Shown piece after piece: positions 15,320 to 23,710 of a stretch of 64,000 bases of DNA. The stretch is from an uncultured Colwellia sp. (GTDB lineage: Bacteria; Pseudomonadota; Gammaproteobacteria; Enterobacterales; Alteromonadaceae). Both the position numbers and the translations under genes were made by a program. Position 1 is the first letter of the stretch; each line of letters begins with the position of its first letter. The notes beneath the pieces are model-generated. The model worked only from the letters and a program-made list of their open reading frames with translations, did not search any database and had not been told where the DNA came from. The stretch covers positions 235,799-299,798 of the forward strand of contig CAJXQJ010000001.1 of NCBI GenBank assembly GCA_913058245.1. Direction: 5' to 3'.

Positions 15320-17449
15320 ATGATGTCGCGAGTACCTTTTAATAAGAGCTTCCTTTCCCTTTGTTTATTAAGCACATTTTCAAGTTTTGGTTTTGCCGAA
15401 CAAGCCGAACAAGCCGAACAAACCGATATTGAAAAGATTGAAGTTATTAACCATCATCAAGCGTACCGGGGCAATGTAGCGGCAAAAGATTTACCACAAG
15501 CTACTAGTGTAATCTCCTCACAACAGCTATCTGATATTGGTATTGTTAGTTTTCAAACGGCACTAAGTTTAGAAAGTAGCATCGCACGCCAGAATAACTT
15601 TGGCGGTTTATGGGAAAGCTTTGCTGTACGTGGCTTTGCTGGCGATGAAAATTTACCATCTTCGTATTTAATTAACGGTTTTAGTGCCGGACGTGGCTTT
15701 AGCGGTGTACGCGATATTTCCAATATAGAATCTATTGAAGTGCTAAAAGGGCCTGGCTCTGCACTTTATGGTCGTGGGGAGCCAGGTGGTACGATAAATA
15801 TCATTACTAAGAAGCCTCAATTTCAGTCCGAAGGTTATTTAAAATTGTATGGCGCTAAACATCAGTACCAACGTTATGAAGGTGATTATACTACTGGCGT
15901 AACCGATGAAATTGCTGTTCGTATTAATGGTGCTTATGAAGAAAGTGAAAGTTTTCGTAATACGGTAGAGTCGGAAAAGCTGGCTTTATCACCATCGGTA
16001 TATTTTCAAATCAACGATGAAACCCGTTTAACGTATGAACTTGAGTACGTTAAACAAGAAATTCCTTTTGACCGCGGTATTCCTGTGCTCCCAGGAGTTA
16101 AGTTATCTCCAGAAACATTCTTAGGCGAGCCAAATGATGGCCCGATGGAGGTAGACGCAATTGGTCACCAGTTAACACTTAATCATGATATTAATGAAGA
16201 CTGGTTTTTTACATTAGGCGCTGGCTATAGAGACTCGTCCTTAGAAGGCTTTTCAACAGAAACTGAGTTGTCACCTGGCCGACAATTACTTTATGTTGAC
16301 GGTGAAACGATTAGCCGCCAGCGTCGTTATCGAGACTATGATGCCAAAGACTTGTCGTTCCGAGCAGAGCTAAGTGGTGTATTCAATGCTATGGGCTTTA
16401 GTAATAATATGCTGTTAGGTATGGACAGTTATGACTATGAGCTGCATTCACAGCAAGAAAGGTGGCGTGTTGGTTGGGGAAGTGGGGATACAACTTATTC
16501 AATTAATGCCGAAAACCCTGTTTATGGTCAAACGCCACCTGCGCTCTCACCTACGACTGATAATATAGAAGAGCAGCATGCTTGGGGTGTTTACGTACAA
16601 GATCTTGTTAATGTGACAGAAAAATTTGATGTTTTAATAGGCTTACGTTACGACAAGTTTGAGCAAGATATTACTAATAATTTTTCAAGTAATGTTGCAA
16701 GCCAATCAAAGTCTGAATTTAGTCCAAGAATTGGACTTTCTTATAAGCTAACAGATGATGTAGCGCTTTACTCAAACTATGCTGAAGGTTTTAGACCAAA
16801 CTCGGGTGCTGATGCAAATGGTAGTAATTTTGCTCCAGAGAAGAGTAAATCGATGGAAGCGGGGCTTAAGTGGTCTGCCAACAATGATAAGCTTTTCGGT
16901 ACCATTGCAGTATTTAGAACAGAAAAGTCTAATATTTTAACGGCTGATCCTGTTAATTCAGGGTTTTCAACTGCATTGGGTAAGGCAGAAAGCACGGGTA
17001 TTGAGCTTGATGTTATAGCAATGCTTAGTGAAGACACTGAATTTGTGTTGAGCTACGCTTATGTTGATGCACATACTGTAAACGATATGGTTAATCCTGA
17101 TTGGGGTGTTGAAATTCCGGCTGGTAGTCAACTGATCAATGTACCTGAGCAGACTGTAAATGTAACACTGCAGCACTATACTGAAATAGCAGGTAAAGAA
17201 CTGCAAATTGGCGCGCATATTCAACATGTTAGCGACAGGCTTGGTGAGACTACTGACCCAAGTTATGAGCTGCCAAGTTATACCATAACTAATTTATTTA
17301 GTAGCTTAACGTTAAGTGAGCACTTAACCATCCAAGCGAGTATTGAGAATTTATTTGATGAGGCTTATTTTGCAAACTCTTACTCAGCATTATGGACTAT
17401 GCCTGGCCAGCCAATGCGTTACCAGGCAAGTTTAACTTATCAATTTTAA
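15320..17449 (+). CDS. TonB-dependent outer-membrane receptor (siderophore-receptor type)
   Basis: A 709-aa protein. A signal peptide ends near SFGFA, followed by a small repeat of AEQ, a TonB-box-like IEKIEVI, and a plug domain (ATSVISSQQLSDIGI, then SIEVLKGPGSALYGRGEPGGTINIITKKP). The 22-strand barrel ends in an aromatic residue (SLTYQF). The plug features are those of siderophore receptors. A Zur-like palindrome sits in the promoter, so zinc, or a zinc chelate, is an alternative cargo to ferric siderophore. There is a partial Fur-like half site (AATAATCATT) just upstream too. The DUF1624 gene follows after about 50 bases with an intervening hairpin. Confidence 0.9.
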   Translation: MMSRVPFNKSFLSLCLLSTFSSFGFAEQAEQAEQTDIEKIEVINHHQAYRGNVAAKDLPQATSVISSQQLSDIGIVSFQTALSLESSIARQNNFGGLWESFAVRGFAGDENLPSSYLINGFSAGRGFSGVRDISNIESIEVLKGPGSALYGRGEPGGTINIITKKPQFQSEGYLKLYGAKHQYQRYEGDYTTGVTDEIAVRINGAYEESESFRNTVESEKLALSPSVYFQINDETRLTYELEYVKQEIPFDRGIPVLPGVKLSPETFLGEPNDGPMEVDAIGHQLTLNHDINEDWFFTLGAGYRDSSLEGFSTETELSPGRQLLYVDGETISRQRRYRDYDAKDLSFRAELSGVFNAMGFSNNMLLGMDSYDYELHSQQERWRVGWGSGDTTYSINAENPVYGQTPPALSPTTDNIEEQHAWGVYVQDLVNVTEKFDVLIGLRYDKFEQDITNNFSSNVASQSKSEFSPRIGLSYKLTDDVALYSNYAEGFRPNSGADANGSNFAPEKSKSMEAGLKWSANNDKLFGTIAVFRTEKSNILTADPVNSGFSTALGKAESTGIELDVIAMLSEDTEFVLSYAYVDAHTVNDMVNPDWGVEIPAGSQLINVPEQTVNVTLQHYTEIAGKELQIGAHIQHVSDRLGETTDPSYELPSYTITNLFSSLTLSEHLTIQASIENLFDEAYFANSYSALWTMPGQPMRYQASLTYQF

Positions 17450-17471
17450 TTAACTCTAATTACCTAGAAAA

Positions 17472-17490
17472 AGCGCCCGTTATGGGCGCT
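17472..17490 (+). other. Intercistronic hairpin before the DUF1624 gene
   Basis: AGCGCCC (17472-17478), loop GTTAT, GGGCGCT (17484-17490), ending 8 bases before the ATG at 17499. There is no T-tract, and no clear ribosome site lies between hairpin and start, so it probably limits expression of the downstream gene or protects the upstream mRNA end. Confidence 0.6.
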
Positions 17491-17498
17491 ACATATTT

Positions 17499-18662
17499 AT
17501 GAATACAACTGTTTCAAAACCAAGAATAGCTTCTATTGATATATTGCGCGGCATGGTGATATTACTAATGCTGGTTGACCATGTACGCGAGCGATTTTAT
17601 TTACATAAACAAGTGCTTGATCCTATGGATATTGAAAGCACAGATGTTGAATTGTTTTTTACCCGCATGACCGCACATTTGTGTGCGCCTATTTTTGTTT
17701 TTCTTACCGGTATGTCGGCATGGTTATACGCTAACCCGGCTAATGGTAAAAAGCGAAATGTGCAAGAATTTCTACTTAAACGTGGATTGATTTTAATTAT
17801 TCTTGAGATGACCTTAATTAACTTCTCTTGGTTTGCAGCCTATAACACACTGTACTTACAGGTTATTTGGGCAATAGGGCTGAGTATGATAGCACTGGCA
17901 TTAGTCGCTCATATACCTAAAGTGTGGCTTGCCTCACTTGGACTATTGATTGTTTTTGGCCATAACTTATTGTCGCCTATTCAATTTTCAGCTAATGAAT
18001 TCGGTTACTCTTTGTGGACTATTTTGCATGACCGAGGATATCTTGTAACGGAAGGTATTGTTAAAGTGAAAGTGTCTTACCCAGTATTAGCTTGGGTAGG
18101 TGTTATCATGCTTGGCTATGTGGCTGGACCTCTATTTTCACAAGCGGTTGACTCGCTTAAAAGAAAAAAAATATTGTTCATTGCCGGTACTTCATTTTTG
18201 GCCTTACTATTGTTACTGCGTGGCTTTAATCTTTATGGTGAAACACTTGATTGGCAAGTCCAAACCAATACAGTAATGACAATAATGGACTTTTTAAATT
18301 ACACTAAATACCCGCCTTCACTGAATTTTTTACTATTCGCATTAGGTATAGGTGCGTTAGCACTAGCATGGCTTGAAACCGCAAAATCAACCTGGTTAGA
18401 TCGAATTAATGTTCTTGGCTCTGCGCCGATGTTTTTCTATATTTTGCACTTATATGCATTGTTGGTTTGCTATGCTATCGCCATTTACTTTTTCGGCCCC
18501 AATATTAGTTATGGTGCACAACAGCTAGATTACTTTGCCTTCAGTGACGTTTGGCAAGTATGGTTATTCTCTGCTTTTTTAGTCGCGGTATTGTATTGGC
18601 CTTGTAAAAAATTCGGCCAGTTTAAACGAAACACCACTATGGCTTGGGTTAAATACTTTTAG
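17499..18662 (+). CDS. DUF1624/heparan-alpha-glucosaminide acetyltransferase-like membrane protein
   Basis: A 387-aa polytopic membrane protein with about ten hydrophobic segments. The N-terminal RIASIDILRGMVILLMLVDHVRE is the hallmark of the DUF1624/acyltransferase-3-related family, with the conserved Arg-Gly and Asp-His pair. A second family feature is TAHLCAPIFVFLTGMSAWL. Members are thought to move acyl groups across membranes onto sugars or lipids; the bacterial substrates are unknown. It follows the TonB receptor on the same strand and may share its message, but the hairpin in between makes coupling uncertain. The C-terminus converges on the sigma-factor gene with only 7 bases between. 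Confidence 0.85.
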   Translation: MNTTVSKPRIASIDILRGMVILLMLVDHVRERFYLHKQVLDPMDIESTDVELFFTRMTAHLCAPIFVFLTGMSAWLYANPANGKKRNVQEFLLKRGLILIILEMTLINFSWFAAYNTLYLQVIWAIGLSMIALALVAHIPKVWLASLGLLIVFGHNLLSPIQFSANEFGYSLWTILHDRGYLVTEGIVKVKVSYPVLAWVGVIMLGYVAGPLFSQAVDSLKRKKILFIAGTSFLALLLLLRGFNLYGETLDWQVQTNTVMTIMDFLNYTKYPPSLNFLLFALGIGALALAWLETAKSTWLDRINVLGSAPMFFYILHLYALLVCYAIAIYFFGPNISYGAQQLDYFAFSDVWQVWLFSAFLVAVLYWPCKKFGQFKRNTTMAWVKYF

Positions 18663-18669
18663 CGTAAAC

Positions 18670-19227
18670 TTACGGCTTACAGATAGTCTTATAGTACTTT
18701 TTACCTAAACTCGTTTTAGGTGAAAAGTCTGCAACACCTGCTTTCGTTATTTCCAAGTCGCAATGGCTGAGCATAATTTCTCTTAACTTTTTTCGCCCTC
18801 GCTGTACTCGGCTTTTGGTGCCTGACAGTGAAATGCCTAATCGATTAGCAATTTCTTGCTGACTTTTATTTTCGAGTTCAGCCATTTCTAATGGTAGTTG
18901 GTATCGCTCTGGTAATTCTTGAATCAAAGGTTTAATGCATTTAGCTAAGGTTTGATGGCTTTCTTCTATCGGGCTTAGTGACTCTGCTACTAAGTTGTCA
19001 TTGAGTTCATCGAAATTTTTTCGTGTTCGATAATGATCCATGATCAAATTGTGAGTAATGCGATATAGCCAACTTTTCATGCTGCCACGCACTTTTAGTT
19101 GCTGTAGATTCTTGTTTGCTTTGATATAAACATCTTGCAGAATATCATCAATGATATCTGTGTCATCGAGCTGTGATGTAATATACTGCCGTAATTGTGC
19201 TTTATGTTGTTGCCATTCTGACAGCAT
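18670..19227 (-). CDS. sigZ: ECF-type RNA polymerase sigma factor (SigZ-like)
   Basis: A 185-aa protein with sigma region 2 (DDILQDVYIKANKNLQQL, then SWLYRITHNLIMDHYR) and region 4 (LPERYQLPLEMAELENKSQQEIANRLGISLSGTKSRVQRGRKKL). The tail after region 4, LSHCDLEITKAGVADF with a late Cys, resembles SigZ, where this segment carries cysteines that may sense metal or redox state. No anti-sigma gene is adjacent on either side, so regulation may reside in the protein itself. Its own promoter lies in the 294-base divergent region shared with the esterase gene. Target genes are unknown. Confidence 0.88.
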   Translation of the reverse strand: MLSEWQQHKAQLRQYITSQLDDTDIIDDILQDVYIKANKNLQQLKVRGSMKSWLYRITHNLIMDHYRTRKNFDELNDNLVAESLSPIEESHQTLAKCIKPLIQELPERYQLPLEMAELENKSQQEIANRLGISLSGTKSRVQRGRKKLREIMLSHCDLEITKAGVADFSPKTSLGKKYYKTICKP

Positions 19228-19506
19228 GCTTACCTCATTTAATGTACCGTAACTTTTATGCTTCTCTTGCGGAAGTAATGATATAACTTTTGTCGTTTGG
19301 CGTACGATCTTAGTATCATAAGCTTACGAACGCTTTCTTTTATAACGAACTATTTTCCAATTCTCTAAAGCTACTAAAGAGGTGAAAAATATTAAATAGT
19401 GATAAATAACATTATGTTGTAATAGATGATATTGTTGCTGGTACTAAAGTAGCATTCACCTACCTGTGAGTATTCGACAAGATTAACCTCTTAAATTTAA
19501 TTCTAT

Positions 19507-19518
19507 AGTGACGTCACT
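19507..19518. promoter_or_regulatory. 12-bp perfect palindrome just before a start codon
   Basis: AGTGACGTCACT ends 3 bases before the ATG at 19522 and occupies the place of a ribosome site, none of which is visible. It may be an operator. The remainder of 19228-19521 shows no gene. Confidence 0.4.
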
Positions 19519-19521
19519 TCT

Positions 19522-20451
19522 ATGCTTAATTTTTCTAAGACTACATTACTCGTAGCTTTTACTTTAATAATATTTAGCCATAATACATTGGCAAACTTTA
19601 CTAAGTTAACAAACCTTGAAGTTAATCCTGGTGAGTTAACTGCGAGCTACTTTATCGGTGAAAGTAATAATAAAAACCTTGCTGTTCTATTGCATGGGTG
19701 TGTGCAATCAGGCGAGGTTTTAGCTGAACAAAGTGGCTTACTTGGCTTAGCAAAAACACATGGTTTTTCACTCTTAATTCCTCAACAAAGTCAGGGTAAC
19801 AATATCAAGGGCTGTTTTAACTGGTTTTCGGAGCAAGATACTAATAAAGACAGTGGTGAAACACTTTCTATTGTTAGCATGATTTCGATGTTGAAACAAA
19901 AACATAGCATAGAGAATGTTTATATTGTTGGCCTTTCTGCGGGCGGCGCAATGGCTAGTAGTTTACTTATTCATTACCCTGAATTATTTACCGCAGGCGC
20001 AGTGGTTGCTGGTATTCCTTATCCTTGCGCAAATAACCTTATCAAGGCCATTGCTTGTATGCGTGCAGGTCCGTCTCAAACGGAACAAGTGCTCACCAAA
20101 GAAATCAAAGATGTCATTGAAAAAGGTAAATCATTACCTAAGTTGTCGGTGTGGACAGGTAAAGCGGATAAAATTGTTAATGCCCTGAACTCTCAGCGTT
20201 TAGCGACAAGTTGGAGTGAAATTTCTGTACCTAATGCTAGCCCTGTAAAAACGAGCCACCAAGGTTATCAAGTAACACAATGGCTCGATAAAGCGAATCA
20301 GCCTTACGTGCAGTTAATAGAACTTGATGATCTTGGTCATGGTATGGCGGTTAATGCCATAGAACTTAGTGGCGGAAAAACAGCTGATTTTTTACTCGCA
20401 GCACCGATTAGTGCGGCGAAAAGTATCGTAAACTTTTGGCAAATCAACTAA
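19522..20451 (+). CDS. Secreted PHB-depolymerase/LpqC-type esterase
   Basis: A 309-aa alpha/beta hydrolase with a signal peptide of about 24 residues (ending NTLA). It has LAVLLHGCVQSGE (oxyanion loop with the typical HGC), nucleophile elbow G137-L-S139-A-G141, an aspartate in WTGKADKIVN, and a terminal histidine in LDDLGHGM. HGC plus GLSAGG is the pattern of PHB depolymerase family esterases, which cleave poly- or oligo-hydroxybutyrate or feruloyl-type esters. 3-hydroxybutyrate dehydrogenase is encoded about 10 kb away, which would fit hydroxybutyrate use. Single gene; specificity not certain. Confidence 0.85.
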   Translation: MLNFSKTTLLVAFTLIIFSHNTLANFTKLTNLEVNPGELTASYFIGESNNKNLAVLLHGCVQSGEVLAEQSGLLGLAKTHGFSLLIPQQSQGNNIKGCFNWFSEQDTNKDSGETLSIVSMISMLKQKHSIENVYIVGLSAGGAMASSLLIHYPELFTAGAVVAGIPYPCANNLIKAIACMRAGPSQTEQVLTKEIKDVIEKGKSLPKLSVWTGKADKIVNALNSQRLATSWSEISVPNASPVKTSHQGYQVTQWLDKANQPYVQLIELDDLGHGMAVNAIELSGGKTADFLLAAPISAAKSIVNFWQIN

Positions 20452-20633
20452 TAAACTCATTTAATAAAAATAATAAACCTTTAAAATCACTTAGTTACTA
20501 GGTTTTTGGGCTGGCATGGTACTATAGTAGAAATTATCTTTAAAATGAATTGCTATAGAGTTTTCCCATACCAATAAAAATGTCCGCTACTGAAAAGTTA
20601 GCCAAATAATAATTGAAGAATGTGGGGAATAAC

Positions 20634-22895
20634 ATGAAAAATACAATTAAGCTCAGCTGTATCGCGTTAGCTGTTGCCAGTGCTATATCTAGTCCGGTAA
20701 GTTTCGCAGAAGAAAAAGATTCTGGATTAGAAGTTATTGAAGTTACAGCACGTAAAACGGTTGAAAGCTTGCAACAAGTTCCAGTAGCCGTTACGTCAAT
20801 CAGTGCCGACGAGCTTAATGAAAAAGGTATTGAAGTGTTAACTGAAATACAGCAATTTTCCCCAAATACTACCTTACAACGTAGCCGAGGAACTAACTCA
20901 ACAATTACTGCATTTATCCGTGGTGTTGGTCAGCAAGACCCTTTATGGGGTTATGAGCCAGGTGTTGGTATTTATATTGACGATGTTTACATGGCGCGTC
21001 CACAAGGAGCGGTTTTAGACTTACTCGATATTGAACGAGTGGAGGTTTTGCGCGGGCCACAAGGGACACTTTACGGAAAAAATACCATAGGTGGTGCTAT
21101 TAAGTACGTTACCAAGGAAATGTCTGGTGATGCTGAACTAAATTTAAACGGTACTTTAGGAAGTTATAACCAGCGTGATGTCAAACTAACAGGCCAATAC
21201 CCAGTTATTGAAGATAAACTTTATGTCGGTTTTGGCTATGCCAACTTACAACGTGATGGCTACGGTGAATTCTTACAATCTGATTTATCTGGCCAGGATA
21301 AAGAAAACTATAATAAAGATGTTGTTTCTGCGCGATTATCGGTTGAATATCACCCAACAGACGCACTTTCATTAAAGTTGAAATGGGATAAAACAGAAGA
21401 TAAGTCAAATTCAAAAGGTGGCTACCGCTTATTACCGAGTATTTTAACGGATGCTCCAGTACCTGACAGTGTCTATGATTCTTACACAAGTTTACCGACT
21501 TGGAATAAAGTTGAAGTGGAAGGTGTGAGTTTCACTGCTAATTGGGATGTTAACGATACAACCAGCTTAAAATACGTGTTCTCAGATAGAGAAAGTTACT
21601 CACCAACTAATATTGATTTTGATAATACTGCTCTACGTATTTTTGATGTACCAGCAGTTTATGATGATGAGCAAACAACACATGAGATTCAATTAAATAA
21701 TATTGGCGATAATTATACTTTTGTTTCTGGCTTATATTTCTATGATGGTGATTCTTGTGGTCAATTCGAGGCAATACTAGAAGTTCTTGGTCAAGGTGCC
21801 TTTGGCACACCGGGCTTAACAAGAGAAGTAAGTGGTTGCAATAACTCGACGAGTAAAGCGGCATATGCACAATTAAGTTATGACTTCACTGAAAAATGGT
21901 CGGTTACTGCCGGCGCTCGATATACGAAAGATGAGAAAACAGCAAAAGTTAATAATGGCTTAATTTTCGATACTGTTTACCCAGAAACTGGCTGGATTGA
22001 GGGCTATGTAAGACCTGACGGCGACTTAGTGCCAACCGTTTTAGATGATAAAGCAGATTGGTCTAAATTTACCCCTCGCATTGGTGTTGAATATCAAGCG
22101 AATAGCGATGTTATGTTGTTTGCCAGTTTTGCGCAGGGCTTTAAGTCTGGCACATTTAATCCGCGAGCTTCAACTGCTGAGCCAGCGGTTAAACCTGAAG
22201 ATGTTGATTCTTATGAAATTGGTGTTAAAAGCCAATGGTTAGAAGATAAATTGCGCGCTAATGTAACTTTATTTTCACTTGATCATAAAGATAGACAGTA
22301 TATTTCGGTATTACCGGGAGAGACAGCAGCCGATCTTAATCAACGTTTAGGTAATATTGGTACCTCTGATGCAACAGGTATTGAGGCTGAATTTACTTAT
22401 TTAGCGACTGAAAACTTAATGTTATCGGCAAGTTTGGGTTACATTGATACTGACTTTAAGGAAGTTATTGATACTGACCCTGTAACAGGTGAGTCTTTTG
22501 ATAAATCTGACCGCTTTACTATTTCTAATACGCCTAAGTATACGTTTAACATTGGGGCAAATTACACTATAGATTCATCAGTTGGTGACTTTATTGTCAA
22601 TGCTAATTACTACTATCGCGATGATTATGTGCTATTTGAAGAAGACAGTCTGTTAACACAAGACGGTTATGGAATCGCCAATTTGAGTGTTAGTTGGTAT
22701 AGCATTGAAGGCGATTGGAGTGCAGGATTACATATCAAAAATTTAGCTGATGAAGAGTATATGGTTGGCGGTTATCAATTTGTAGCCCCACTTGATGGTG
22801 GTGGCTATGCCCCTGGGTTGGGTGGTGATAATACTTTAATTGCTTATTACGGTGACCCAAGAACGGTTTCATTAACCATAGGCTATCAATTCTAG
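20634..22895 (+). CDS. TonB-dependent outer-membrane receptor
   Basis: A 753-aa receptor with a signal peptide ending SPVSFA, a TonB box in LEVIEVTARK, and a plug (QQVPVAVTSISADELNEKGI, then ERVEVLRGPQGTLYGKNTIGGAIKYVTK). The long beta-barrel ends SLTIGYQF. The plug type is the broad class common in Alteromonadales and sphingomonads that imports varied nutrients, not only iron. The ATG at 20634 is preferred (GGGGAA just upstream) over a TTG 7 codons earlier. No TonB-linked enzyme adjoins it except the acetate-type regulatory pair downstream, so cargo cannot be assigned. Terminated by a hairpin at 22925. Confidence 0.9.
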   Translation: MKNTIKLSCIALAVASAISSPVSFAEEKDSGLEVIEVTARKTVESLQQVPVAVTSISADELNEKGIEVLTEIQQFSPNTTLQRSRGTNSTITAFIRGVGQQDPLWGYEPGVGIYIDDVYMARPQGAVLDLLDIERVEVLRGPQGTLYGKNTIGGAIKYVTKEMSGDAELNLNGTLGSYNQRDVKLTGQYPVIEDKLYVGFGYANLQRDGYGEFLQSDLSGQDKENYNKDVVSARLSVEYHPTDALSLKLKWDKTEDKSNSKGGYRLLPSILTDAPVPDSVYDSYTSLPTWNKVEVEGVSFTANWDVNDTTSLKYVFSDRESYSPTNIDFDNTALRIFDVPAVYDDEQTTHEIQLNNIGDNYTFVSGLYFYDGDSCGQFEAILEVLGQGAFGTPGLTREVSGCNNSTSKAAYAQLSYDFTEKWSVTAGARYTKDEKTAKVNNGLIFDTVYPETGWIEGYVRPDGDLVPTVLDDKADWSKFTPRIGVEYQANSDVMLFASFAQGFKSGTFNPRASTAEPAVKPEDVDSYEIGVKSQWLEDKLRANVTLFSLDHKDRQYISVLPGETAADLNQRLGNIGTSDATGIEAEFTYLATENLMLSASLGYIDTDFKEVIDTDPVTGESFDKSDRFTISNTPKYTFNIGANYTIDSSVGDFIVNANYYYRDDYVLFEEDSLLTQDGYGIANLSVSWYSIEGDWSAGLHIKNLADEEYMVGGYQFVAPLDGGGYAPGLGGDNTLIAYYGDPRTVSLTIGYQF

Positions 22896-22924
22896 ACCTA
22901 AATTGATTTGAGAATATTGGTAAT

Positions 22925-22951
22925 AGAGCTGGCTAAGGTCAGCTCTTTTTC
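22925..22951 (+). terminator. Rho-independent terminator
   Basis: AGAGCTG (22925-22931), 8-base loop, CAGCTCT (22940-22946), then TTTTC. It closes the TonB receptor gene. Confidence 0.75.
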
Positions 22952-22987
22952 ACATAATTGTTTTAATTAAAAGCTTTGGAGCTTGTC

Positions 22988-23689
22988 ATGAACGATACAG
23001 TAGCACTTGAACCAAAAGTTATCATTGCTGATGACCATCCGTTATTTCGTACTGCGCTAAAGCAAGCTATTGTTGAATGCATTGATGATGCAAATACTGT
23101 CGAGGCAGAAAACTTTTCAGAGTTACTGACGATGATAGAGCAAATGCCGTCGCTTGAAATTGTTTTTCTTGATTTGCATATGCCTGGAAATAATGGTTTT
23201 ACCGGCTTAACGCAACTACAGAATCATTATCCTGACTTAGTCGTGATTATGGTGTCTTCTGATGACAATAGTGACACGATGCAAAAAGCTATCAACTTTG
23301 GTGCCGCCGCTTTTATTCCTAAGTCGGCTGATTTAACGGTCATAGGCTCAGCTATAGATACAGTGCTTGATGGTGATATTTGGTTACCTGAAAACCTTGA
23401 AGCAAATATAGATGAGCAGCAAGTTATTGCACATCAAAAGCTTGCTAAACAGTTAGCGCAATTAACACCGCAGCAGTATATCGTTTTAACGCAAATTGCT
23501 GATGGTCAGCTGAATAAACAAATTGCTTACGACCTAGACATTAAAGAAACCACAGTCAAAAAGCATGTATCGGCGATTCTGTTAAAATTAGACGTTAATA
23601 ATCGCACTTTGGCTGGGTTGGCTTATCAAGAGTTGATGTTGGCAAGTGCAGAGAATATTCAGCCTCCAGAACAAACAGTTGTAGCTTAA
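22988..23689 (+). CDS. crbR: LuxR-family response regulator, CrbR/ErdR-like
   Basis: A 233-aa NarL-type regulator. The receiver domain has acidic D15-D16 and the phospho-acceptor D62 in FLDLHMPG, with Lys in IPKSAD. A C-terminal LuxR helix-turn-helix follows (LTPQQYIVLTQIADGQLNKQIAYDLDIKETTVKKHVSAIL, about 165-210). The ATG at 22988 has GGAG 7 bases upstream. It converges on a CrbS-like kinase gene; this pairing matches the CrbS/CrbR (ErcS'/ErdR) acetate-switch system, whose regulator activates acetyl-CoA synthetase in Vibrio and Pseudomonas. Assignment rests on that partner and the domain order. Confidence 0.85.
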   Translation: MNDTVALEPKVIIADDHPLFRTALKQAIVECIDDANTVEAENFSELLTMIEQMPSLEIVFLDLHMPGNNGFTGLTQLQNHYPDLVVIMVSSDDNSDTMQKAINFGAAAFIPKSADLTVIGSAIDTVLDGDIWLPENLEANIDEQQVIAHQKLAKQLAQLTPQQYIVLTQIADGQLNKQIAYDLDIKETTVKKHVSAILLKLDVNNRTLAGLAYQELMLASAENIQPPEQTVVA

Positions 23690-23710
23690 AATATTAAAGC
23701 TAGGGCAACT

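Noticed and set aside
23690..23710. Operon of crbR with crbS
   Set aside because: The genes are convergent with 21 bases between stops, so they cannot share a transcript despite being a functional pair.
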